Positions 47,536 to 58,386 of a stretch of DNA of 64,000 nt are shown here, one piece after another. Below the pieces are notes generated by a model that searched no databases, was not told the origin of the DNA, and saw nothing but the letters and a program-made list of their open reading frames with translations. A program made the translations under genes and the position numbers. The stretch is from the NCBI GenBank assembly GCA_964034945.1, contig OZ035962.1:74787597-74851596 (forward strand), given 5' to 3'. This DNA is from Chrysopilus asiliformis (taxonomy: Eukaryota; Arthropoda; Insecta; Diptera; Rhagionidae). Positions within the stretch are counted from its first letter, which is position 1, and each line of letters starts with the position of its first letter.

Positions 47536-48420
47536 TATTGCTAATTCTTCGACTAATTTAGAATTATTCTTAAATTATGTATCAAAACAAAACCAGTCAA
47601 CCCTCGCCATCAACAATTCGACACGTCAAATTTTAGCATTTTTCTTCCTCTTCTTTGAAGTTTGTCCTGCTGGCAGGTGAGTGCATACAAAAACCGTCGG
47701 TATTTTAGTGAGAAACGGAATATTTTGCCAAGCCTTTGACACTCAGTAGACTTGGAGCCGAGGAAGGAATAAGAAAATCAATTTTTAGGTTTGAACACAT
47801 TGATAATAGATTTTATTTATTTATTTATTTATTTAATATGGTACAAAAAAAGGACTAGTAGCCTTATATAAATCTGTACAGTAAATAACAAGTGCAATAA
47901 TCAATGACCAAGATTAATTAAATTAACAATTCATTTTTAATCTAATTTTGTAATATTCTCAGTTGGATTTTAAATAAAAAAGTATTTATTTTAGCAAAAT
48001 CATTTAACTTTATAAATAAAAGGGTAACATGTGCCTGTTTGTTCCACATCAGCTATGTTTTGAGACATTTTCCAACTCCTGTTTGGTTATTGCTAATAAA
48101 CTCAAAAACGGCTAGCCGAAATATCCCGAAATTTAGCATTCATAATAAATATATACAAGTTTCAAACAAAAGCTGCAAATAAACATCTTCAAAAAATAGA
48201 TTTCACTACGCAAATTTGGGTACGTCGCATTTGAATAACGCATTAGCTAAAACGAATTTCGGACGCATTAGAAAGACATACAATATCCTAACCACCAAAG
48301 GCCCACTGAATTATCAAATTCAAGTTTGCTTTTTTCCAAAATGTGACCTTCATATTACAATTGCTAATTTGGACCATAAAAGCTCAAACTGGTCAGTCAA
48401 TTGCACAGCAAGTATTGAAT
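47536..48420. other. Spacer between mTERF3 and ERGIC3
   Basis: Holds the ERGIC3 promoter (minus strand) and a TTTA tetranucleotide run at about 47813-47836. A 69-codon plus-strand frame (48216-48425) starts with GTG and has no support. Confidence 0.45.
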
Positions 48421-48421
48421 T

Positions 48422-48698
48422 CTAAGTGAGGTTTACCCTGTGACTGATCGGCACTTTGGTATTCTTGAAGGTGGGCCATAAGTAACAAAACATTCACCAC
48501 ATTATAATCAAAGAAAGTCTGATGCATGTGCCAGAATATTTAGAATTAAAGCATTTATTCTAAGTGAGGTTTACCCTGTGACTGATCGGCACTTTGGTAT
48601 TCTTGAAGGTGGGCCATAAGTAACAAAACATTCACCACATTATAATCAAAGAAAGTCTGATGCATGTGCCAGAATATTTAGAATTAAAGCATTTATTT
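48422..48698. repeat. Exact 139-bp tandem duplication
   Basis: Units 48422-48560 and 48561-48698 are identical as far as I can read. Each contains TTTATT (48554-48559; 48692-48697), i.e. AATAAA for the minus-strand mTERF3 gene, so the gene has two identical poly(A) regions. Very recent duplication or assembly artefact. Confidence 0.9.
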
Positions 48699-48729
48699 TA
48701 CAACGGGTATTTTTTTACAATATTTGTAT

Positions 48730-49870
48730 TTATATAGTTCGTAAAAACTCATCATACGTTTGCATACTTGATTTAGCAACATTTATAACGAATTCATCGT
48801 CCCTACCCTCAACTAGACTTTTAATAGAAACGTATAAATCCTTAGCTGGATCGTACTGAGCTTTCCCTAAAAATTCAAGAAACTTATGACGTTGCTCCAG
48901 CCGGAATAGTCTCGAAATTAAAATCTCTGGCGACTGAACAATTTGATGATGAGATATCTTCATTAAATTATGGGCAAAATTGAATCTTTCAATTAATTCA
49001 TCAGAATCTAAGAGAAAAAAGAAAATTATTTGTCATAAAAGAAATTTAATCTAAAGTTTTACTAATCATCCAGAGTTTCGGCTTGGATAGTAGTAAACAT
49101 TTCATTTCATCTTCATTAAAACCCATTTCTTCCTTGACACAAAATGTACTCTTCCTTATATGGTCCATTTGATAGGTAATAAGACGTGGTTGCTTCGTGG
49201 TCAAAAATCGAATCTCGTTGCCACTCAATTTGAAGTTTTTTTGAAAGTAGCCAAGCCGGCGATCTATTCGATGCGTAGAAAACATCAGCCAAAAAGGATT
49301 TACCGTCAAAATGCGAGAGATTTCATCGTTTTTAAATTTCTTAACTTGAAGGTAGTTGACTCGAGTCTGCAAATCATTGATATCTTCCTTGAAAATAAGA
49401 GGATTCTTTGTGATAAACTTCCCGAAAGCATCCGCCGCTACTCCAATATCATTTAAGAACAATAAATGCCCCTTGATGTCCTTCTCAAAGTCCAGCTTCA
49501 ACACGAACTCAGCAAGTCCTTTTCTCTTTTCGACACTACTCAAGTCGACGCCCAACTTAACGAGCTGTTGCAAGGATTCAGATTTGTCCACATAGGCGGC
49601 CAAGTTGAAGGAAGGGCGGATATTTGGAGCGATATCGGCGAGAATATCATGTTGGTCGGTGATTGGTAGCAGTGGCGAAGGCGTTTCTATTCGTGATGCC
49701 GGTAAAGTATCAAAGTTTGGAGTTACACTTTTCGCAATGGTCTTCCTGTCAGCAATGTCCAACACTTCGGCATGTTGGACGAATCTTCGTAATTCTCGAC
49801 AAACGGTAAACGATAAGTTGACTTTTCCACTTGAATTAAAAACTTTTAGGAAATTCTTGGTCGCAAACAT
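48730..49870 (-). CDS. mTerf3: mTERF3, mitochondrial transcription termination factor family
   Basis: Two exons on the minus strand, 49870-49063 and 49007-48730, 361 residues. The N terminus (MFATKNFLKVFNSSGKVNLS) is a basic, Ser-rich mitochondrial presequence. The body has a run of mTERF helical repeats, each with a LxxxG/xP pattern: VKLGVDLSSVEKRKG, DIGVAADAFGKFITKNPLIF, FKNDEISRILTVNPFWL, LSGNEIRFLTTKQPRLI and MGFNEDEMKCLLLSKPKLW. It ends with the less conserved DEFVINVAKSSMQTYDEFL. mTERF3 acts in mitochondrial transcription control and ribosome assembly. Intron 56 bp. Confidence 0.95.
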
Positions 49871-51015
49871 TGCAAAGCTACCATAACCTCAACTCGATGA
49901 CAGTTTGCTGAGTGCGTTTAATGTGTACCAATTATTGTTTTTTTAATATAATAAAAATAATAATAGGGTGTGGCCAGCGGAAATCCACTGACGGTTCGAA
50001 ACGTTTCGAACCATCTTATTACGAAAATTTTGTTGAAGACATCAATTGTGTTTTGTTATTTTAAAGAATGTCTTCTATTGAAATTTTAAGCCCTTAAAAC
50101 CGTACTTAAATTAATCCATTAAAAAAAATTATTTCAAAAAATCAGTTTTTTGCGTTTCTCTCGAAAACTAACGGGTTTTTGGTGGTTCAATGTATGAGAT
50201 CATGTGAAGAAAATACTGTTTCTCACTTTTGTCCGCTGTCTTTTCCAGTTATTGAGATATTCTCATTAAAAGTTGAAAAAGTTCTCTATATTTTTGACTT
50301 TTACCGTAAATTGATATCTTTCACCGTTATCAATATATCTCAGATTTTGTAAAAAGAAACCATATTTTGATATGAGCTAATATCCAATCTGACGGATTAT
50401 AGGTTAAATTAGGATAAGGTACGGATAGAGGCCCCGGTGAGACAGGATCGGTCTTAATTTTAATATGGATAGATGTCATAAAGAAATTTTATTAAGGCCC
50501 GTTTGCTGAAACTAGTCATAGCGTCTTATGTTCAACTTAAATTATTTAAGACCCAGAATTTCTATGGTTTAAGTAGGCTAAGCACAACTTAAATTGTTAT
50601 GACTTGTTTCAGCAAACGGGCATAAAAGAATCAATTTTATGCTAATATTATTTTATTGACCGCCATTCGCAATTTAAGCAGAAAAAACGCGAGAGGCAAC
50701 GGAGTCAAGAAGTAGCTCAAGTATTCGGTCGGCTATTTTTCCAGTCGTTCAATTTATTGTGCTGTTCTTGAATTGTGTCCAAGGAGTTTTTTTTCAATAA
50801 ATTATAGTTGTTTTTATTCGTTATGCTTAAGGGCATCTATCCGTACCTACTCGACCATCTATCCGGGAGGGGTATTTATCCGTACCAAAATTCAATGCTT
50901 TTTATTTTCCCTCATATTATTTTCCTATTTTCTTCAGGATTCTGAAATTTGACAGGGAAAAAGTTTAATGATGAAACTACCCTATAGATTTAAAATTATA
51001 TGCGATGCATCCAAA
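49871..51015. other. Upstream of mTERF3, repeats only
   Basis: Contains the mTERF3 promoter, a dispersed repeat at 50090-50260 (related to 30060-30230) and a foldback at 50497-50621. No gene seen. Confidence 0.45.
50497..50621. repeat. Foldback MITE
   Basis: Arms GCCCGTTTGCTGAAAC and inverse, with AGTCATA also pairing; about 125 bp in all. Confidence 0.75.
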
Positions 51016-51331
51016 GGCTGCGTTCAGACGAGGTTGAAACTGGTTGACTTCACCAAGTTTTCACTCGATTTTACGGGCCAGACGCTATCGGGTGTATGCA
51101 GGGAATTCACCTGCTGGCTAGGCCGGGTGAACTTGGTTGAAAACACATACACACAGAGTTCAATGGTGGGGGTTCACAAAATTTTTCTTGCTACATGCAC
51201 ACATTGACATAGCATGTGTAAATATACTGCAGTGCAAAAGTTGAAAAACACTACGTGAGAACGCAAGCAGGTTTTTTCACCCAGAGTAACTTGGTTGACT
51301 TCAACCAGTTTTAACTCGTCTGAACGCAGCC
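51016..51331. mobile_element. TIR MITE
   Basis: Inverted ends GGCTGCGTTCAGACGAG and inverse (with GAAACTGGTTGA further in), 316 bp, bordered by AAA on both sides. No coding capacity. Confidence 0.75.
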
Positions 51332-51464
51332 AAAATTTGCATGCGGATTCTGGTAGAGCATGATTACCATATGCTTGCTTCCACAAGAAAACGATACAAT
51401 TCCACGGTACTTTTCTTTAAAAAAAATGGTGATGAAGTTAAACTACTCGCAAATGAATCTTACT

Positions 51465-51700
51465 AGGCAGTCTATTACGCCAGTTAGAACAGCTTTTTCT
51501 CCAGATTAGAACAGTCTGTAAACAATTTTTCAATTTATTAAAACAACTTCCACTTTATTAAATTTTTTTGATAACTCAGACATGAGTTATTTACTTATAT
51601 TAACCGATTTCAGTTATTTTGGGAGTTATTTGTAACAACGGATCAAATTTTTAAAGTCTTTTGCGCTCGTTCTTCAGTTCGGCGGCCATTTTTACATTTT
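51465..51700. repeat. Dispersed repeat shared with 18.5 kb
   Basis: Second copy of the repeat at 18505-18730 (GCGCTCGTTCTTCAGTTCGG etc.). Ends not defined. Confidence 0.5.
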
Positions 51701-52286
51701 TACAGACCGAGTTTATCTCGCATGCCCATTCCAGTTAGGTAACACTCAATTAGTCAAGTGGCCAAATAAGTTACGGCAAGTTACAGTATATGCCGGAGAG
51801 CACTTAAAATATGTTTATCTGTCATTGTATGTTAAATCAAAATGGCAATATTTGTCTCTGCTTATAACCAACGTTCTTCAGTGCATCAGTGCTCCGCGGA
51901 GCACCGGTTAAGAACCACTGCTCTAGATTAAGCTAGAACCTGAATCGTACGTCGATGCGTCCGTCATGCGTCCGTCCGGTTGACAGTTTTATGCGGTGAC
52001 AGTTGGGTACGGCAACGAATCTGGAGTGAATTCATTGTTTTTCACTTCTATTAGTTTATCGTCGAAACAATTACTTTCAATTTGTTCCATACTTAAATTG
52101 CTTAAATCGTAAACAAACTTTTTTGCGAAATGACATTTCCGTGCGTTGCCGCATGTAAAAGTAGAAATTCGACCTTCTCTATGCGGTTACCGCATCGCAA
52201 AACGTATTATTAGGGGAGTACTCATAGCAGCCCGTTGATTTTACTCGAACTGTCAACGTGACGGGCGCATGACGGACGCATCGACG

Positions 52287-53558
52287 CACGGCATACAGAC
52301 AACCAAGGTGCGTTTTCGTTTTTGACACGGTGCTAGCACCTTACGCCTGATGCCAAGAAAAACTGTTCGAATTTGCCACTTGGCGTCAGATGATTCTGAC
52401 ACCGGCTGTTCGAGTTTAGCTCTTTTAAAGCCTAAACCCCAATTACGCGTTCGTGCGTGCGGCATGATTTTGTTCTGGCATCTAGTTGTCACCGCGTCTA
52501 AAAGTAGAAACTGAGCCTACTCTACGCGGCACGGACGCGGCAACGCGTCTGAGCAACGCGCAATTATACATTTACTCATTTAAATGCGTAGTTTTTACCT
52601 TCACCGCGTGGGTGCCGCACGCACGAACGCGTAATTGGGGTTTAGGCTTGACTCTTGGTGGTAGCACCGCTGGACCTAGTCTTGGTACGGGAGCAAATAA
52701 CACCAAGAAACGGTCGGTCGTTATTTTGAATCTTAAAGTTTTTTTTTGCAGACAAAAATCATGTTAGAAGAAAGGAAATGTGAAAGTCTCGACGGGTAAC
52801 TATTTATCAATCAAAACGAGCGATAGATACATGCTAAACAATTGGCTAAATGGTAAAATATGATATTTTTTGGAAATAGTAGATGACTTCAAATTCTATA
52901 ATGTCCCTCAAATGTCCTGAACTGTCCCTCAAATTCTATAAATTCGATTATGCCTGTGTTGATTTATATTAAATCCTGTGAGCGAAGAAAGTCACTGTTC
53001 TTAGGTTGTGCGGCACTAGATTCTCCAAATAGCAAAGCTCATATAATTAAAATAATCTCCATATCTTTAGCTTCCAATTGTGCAGCATAATATTCATCAA
53101 ATTCTTTCAAAAATTGATGAATAACAGCAAAACTTAATCCAAGAATTGACTGGCGATCTCCCATTATGAAGGTTTTGACAGTTCTTCACTCCGGCATACT
53201 CGAACACGGGGACAGCACTCTTGGTAGCAGACTTCATTTTTGACAGGTAGCAATTGCTTCGGTGCCATGACTCCGGTGCCAAAAACGAAAACGCCCAAGG
53301 TATGCTGTAAACTCAAATCTGACATTTCGTTGCTACGTCACTTGTGCCGATTAGTTCGTCAAGTTCAGAAGGAATTTTGTTTTGTGGATGGTTATTTAAA
53401 TTTTTGTGCGATCTAAATAAGATATTTGTAAATTAGTGGCCTGATTGCATTAAATAGTGATCAATAAACATAAAAATTAATTAAAAAAAGTCGGCACAAA
53501 TGACGTCACACCTGACTATCAAAAGTTTATGGCATACCTTGGTTGTCTCTATGCCGTG
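52287..53558. mobile_element. hAT non-autonomous element, 8-bp TSD
   Basis: Ends CACGGCATACAGACAACC and, inverted, CACGGCATAGAGACAACC. Exact 8-bp duplication CATCGACG at 52279-52286 and 53559-53566. It contains a smaller foldback at 52428-52649. Minus-strand fragments have no recognisable transposase. Confidence 0.9.
52428..52649. repeat. Foldback MITE, third nesting level
   Basis: Perfect arms AAGCCTAAACCCCAATTACG continuing to GCGTTCGTGCGTGCGGCA, about 36 bp, in a 222-bp unit inside the hAT element. Confidence 0.88.
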
Positions 53559-53921
53559 CATCGACGTACGATTCAGGTTCTACCTTTATAGACTCTCCAA
53601 GAAAAAGCGATTCAAAATGGGTGAAGTGAAATCGAGCAGAGAGTGGAGCCGTGTAATCATCATCTGCTACTGAAAACTCGAAATAGAGTACTTATATGAT
53701 GTTCGAAACCCTTTAAACGTACTTTTCTTTCTTGTACGGTTTCCTCCCCGCCGAATGACATTTGGTCGAAAGTTCTTGATTATCGCATGATTTGGCTCAG
53801 GGTCTAGCGGGAAATTGATTTGTTCGGAGATTTTTCCTAAGTCAACAGTTTTATCAGTCTTTAGTGCAACCGTTGAGAACAGAATAAATAGTCGGTGCAG
53901 AGAAATCAAAAATCAAACAAA

Positions 53922-56431
53922 ATGAAAAAACCGCTGACCAAAATGCCGGCGGACAGTTTAGTGATTCCTGATACATTCATGATAATGAATGAGCGCCCCG
54001 TCGACGATATTTCGCTGGAATTCTTCTACAAGCCTCACACGATCACTCTTCTGGCGGTTTCGATAATATCTGTCATGTACTTCGCCTGTGTCAGGTAAGT
54101 TTGCGAAATGATGAAAGTTGAAAGGATATGCGCTGTGCAAAGTGTATGTCCTCGTGTCCCTGGCGAGTCCTGCGAAAGAGGGGCGCAGACGGGGAGAACT
54201 GACATATCTCGCGCTGGAGTTTTGTTATGCAAGGATTCGAAGAGAACACAACCTCAAAAAATCACTTCCAAGTCAGTCTCAGTTGATTATGTCAATAAAA
54301 CCAGTGACGGTTAAAAATGTGATCAAATTCGAATGAAGTTCGCATGAAAATTATACAGTGCTGTAAAAACTGTTGGAGAGCAGAATTCACTTAGAAAACT
54401 CTTTGTGATAATTGATTTCAATGTTTTGGGACATTCCCAAGTAATAATTGGGGCAGTAATGGAGACGTAAGTGGCGGGGCTAATTTTTCTATGTTTTCAG
54501 CGCAATTCCATCGCTCGGATATTAATATTAATCAATTTCGTGTGGTAGCGCTTTATCGATATTAAACATTACTTACGATTATATTTAGATTATTTTTACT
54601 CAAGTGGCGAGGAACGTGGGGCTGAATTTCTTTTATTGATTGTGCGTGTATATCCTGCAGTCGTCCTGGGATCGTGGGATGGGAACTCCACACTTTTCGT
54701 GTATTTATTTATAAATCTCACGCAAAAATCTTGTCCCTTGTCTCCCTGTGGGTAATCAACGTTGCTTGTAATTAAAATTATTGCCCTATTTTTAGTTAAT
54801 CGCTGTAATTAACAATTTTAATAAATGTACTGTTTTGCCTTTTTTGTATTAGAAATGAAGCGAACATCCAGGACAACATTTGGGCAGGAATTCTGTGCGT
54901 GATATTCTTCTTTCTGATTGTTTCCGTGCTAGCTTTTCCAAATGGACCATTCACTCGACCACATCCAGCTGTTTGGCGAATACTGTTCGGCTGCTCTGTA
55001 CTGTATTTGCTAGCCTTGCAATTTCTAATGTTCCAAAACTATAAAACAATTATGGGAATATTCTATTGGCTTGATCCAAAGCTACAAGACTTCCACATTA
55101 ATATGGATAAGGTAACAATTTTATCATTTGTTTAAATTTCGACAATGATCGTTAAACAAGCTCGAAAATATATTGTTCTTATCATGTTTTAGGAGTACGG
55201 AGTCAATTGTTCGGACATTACACTGGAGCGCATCTGGTCGCATGTTGATGTATTTGCTTGGGGCCACTTTCTTGGCTGGATGTTCAAGGGTGTTCTTATC
55301 AGGCACATGGGCATTCTGTGGGCCATTTCGATTATGTGGGAGATAACCGAAATCGCTTTTGCTCATCTGTTGCCAAATTTTGTGGAGTGCTGGTGGGATG
55401 CGTTGATTCTGGATGTACTGCTGTGCAATGGATTTGGAATTTGGTGCGGTTTGAAGATCTGCAAAATTCTCGAAATGAGGGAATATAAATGGGCCAGTAT
55501 AAGGTAATTTTGCGATAAGGAATAATTACGATTTCGTTTACATAATGCTGTTTTTTTAAATAAATTTTCAGAGATATTTCAACTACCAGTGGAAAAATCA
55601 AAAGAGCAGTGCTTCAATTTACTCCAGAGAGTTGGACACATGTAAGATGGCTGGATCCAAAATCAACGTATATGCGATTTGCTGCTGTTTGTCAACTAGT
55701 CATATTCTGGCAGGTATTAATTTATTAGGGTTTTTCAAATTTTAAACAAATAAACTATTTCACTCATGAGACTGTCGACAAGACTGAGTACTTTTGATAA
55801 AGTCGAAATTTCAAGGGTACATGGCTTGTATGTGTTTTTGTGCATTTTTGCCAAATGCGGAAAATTTTCTACTGCAGAAATTAACATTTGTTTTTAGCTT
55901 TATCAGTCGTGAAGTTTTTTCATTTAACCGTGTACGGCACGTTGTGGGGTTGTGCATGGTTTTGTATTGCGTTTCCAATTAAGCATCTACAGAACAAAGC
56001 AGGATACAAACTGGCACACCACGTCAATTGAAATTGTTGGATTAATTACCACATCATATATTTATGGTTGCGAATATCGTGTCGTTTTCGACAAGGGTCG
56101 TTTCACGTGTTGTTGTTAGTGCTTTTCTACCAACAACAACAACAACATGTAAAACGATTCATGTGAAACGATTCACGACAATCGTAATACGGGTGATTAC
56201 TTATTATTGAGTAAAAAATCGTAAGGGAATTTCCATTTTTTTTTGATAAGAAAGACCATTAAATCAATTTTTTTATAATTCAATATACTCAGACACACTT
56301 TTGTTTTTGAAATACTTTCTCTAGTTGAACAAATTTGTCTATAAAATGCACAATTTTCGACAAACTCATAAGAAAATACATTTTTCTATGAGAAATCATA
56401 CTAATCATACTAATATATAAAAATGAGTTGG

Positions 56432-56474
<43 letters not shown>

Positions 56475-58351
56475 TCCTCTTTCACGTGTTCCTTTTTCAC
56501 ATATTCATTAAAAAGTAGCCCGAGAGGTGGGGGGAGTAAGGCAAGGGGGTAAAGTGATTTCGAAACTTAGTTTTTGCGCTATGTTACTCTTTCGCGGGGA
56601 AACTACTGAACCGATTGGCCTGAAATTTGACATAGATATTCGTCGGGGATCCAGCCCCAACATAGACCCATTAAAAAGTAGCCCGACAGGTGGGGGAGTA
56701 AGGGGAGGGCGTAAAGTAATCTCGAAACTTAGTTTTCCATCTTTGTTACCCTTTCGCGGGGAAACTACCGAGCCGATTGGCGTGAAGTTTAGCTCCAACA
56801 TAACCATAAAAAAAAAAATTGAAAAATCTTAACCCGGCAACGACGGGTATGCAAGCTAGTGTTTTATAGAAAGTTCCAATTGAACTTTTATGTATAGAAA
56901 ATATTTGTACATACATTCTAAACACTTTTTGTCTTCATTCTTTTTTCAATTTGATGTACCACTTTCAAGAAAATCGCAAAAGTCGTTTAGTTTGTATGGG
57001 GACGTCCCATTGGAGACGTACAAACGATATGACTTGTAGCCTATGTTGGACCCTACTATATTAATTAGAGGTTAAGTTTTGTCGCGTATCTCACGTGACA
57101 CAATACACGACAAATACACGCTAATTCAAGAGTACTCGAATTCACGTAATTTAGTATATGGATAGACGTAAAATTAAAAAAATGGGATGTAAAAACCACA
57201 TTGTACCTAACGTTATTTGGTAGTTCAGAGATAGTCGACTTTTATTCTTGAAAAATGGTTAATTAGCAATCGTTAGCTTAAAAATTTATTTTTTTATTTT
57301 TTAACGAAACTATCTCTAGAAAGAATAAAAATAGCGGAAAACAGTAAATAACAAAATTGCAGGCAATATTATTCATTTCATACATTGAACTACCAAGAAA
57401 CAATCGGCACAAAACTATTTTTTAAATAACGGAATATCTCGGTAACGGTTTAAGATATCTATTCCCAATAAAAAACAAAAGTGTAGAAAATATCAAACTT
57501 TTGTCATACATCAGACTAATGAAAACGCTTAGTTTTGGAGTAAGCAGAAAACGAAATGGGGATTTTCAAAAGGCTGTCATTTCCGAGTAGAAAATTTTTT
57601 CTGAAGTTTATAAGATTGTTCCCCCCACGGATGGAATAGGAATAGACTGTCGAACAGAGAGGCGTTTCTGTTAATAGCTCGGATGCAATTTTCAAACTAA
57701 ATTCTAAAACATAACAAAAGCTATAATTGCATATCTGGCAATTATTGAAAACCCGTATGGTGATATTCGTATCGAAATTCGAACAGTTGTACCAAAATTC
57801 CACTTTGAAGTCAAACTTTCCAATAAGATTTTTTAAAATTTATTCCAATCGGATTTTGATGTATGGGAGTTTTATGTAGAATCATATCCTAAATAATTTT
57901 TGTTCTTGGACTTTTTTGATAAGATGCTCCGTTTTTGAGATATTCGCAAAAATCGTTTTCGTTCGTATGGGGGGTACCCCCCCCCCCCCCCCCCTAATGG
58001 TCCATTTTTGCCCATTAACGAACTTAGCCTCGCATTTTACGAAAAACGAATCTGCGCAAAATTTCAAGTCTCTAGCTCAATCCGTGCGCCCGCAATCCGC
58101 GCCACAGACAGACAGACGGACGGACGGACAGACGGACAGACGGACAGACGGACGGAGGGACATGCAAAATTCAACTTTTTTATACCCGTATGGTGAAACC
58201 AAAGGGTATATTAACTTTGCCTTACCGTTTGTAACGCCAAGATCCCGTCATCACACATAAAAATGAATTACACCAGTGAGTTTAGAATGATAAAAATAAT
58301 TAATTTTTGGATGTCCGTCCGTCCGTCTGTCCGTCTGTCTGTCCGTCTGTC

Positions 58352-58386
<35 letters not shown>

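Larger units (their letters stand above)
51930..53597. mobile_element. Foldback-type MITE interrupted by a hAT element
   Basis: Same family as 43812-44180, but in the opposite internal orientation. Left end at 51930 (TAGAACCTGAATCGTACG) and right end at about 53597. Its right inverted repeat is split at CATCGACG by the insertion at 52287-53558. Confidence 0.85.

Noticed and set aside
51880..51925. GGTTAAGAACCACTG as the end of another hAT MITE
   Set aside because: The partner end and an 8-bp duplication were not found nearby.
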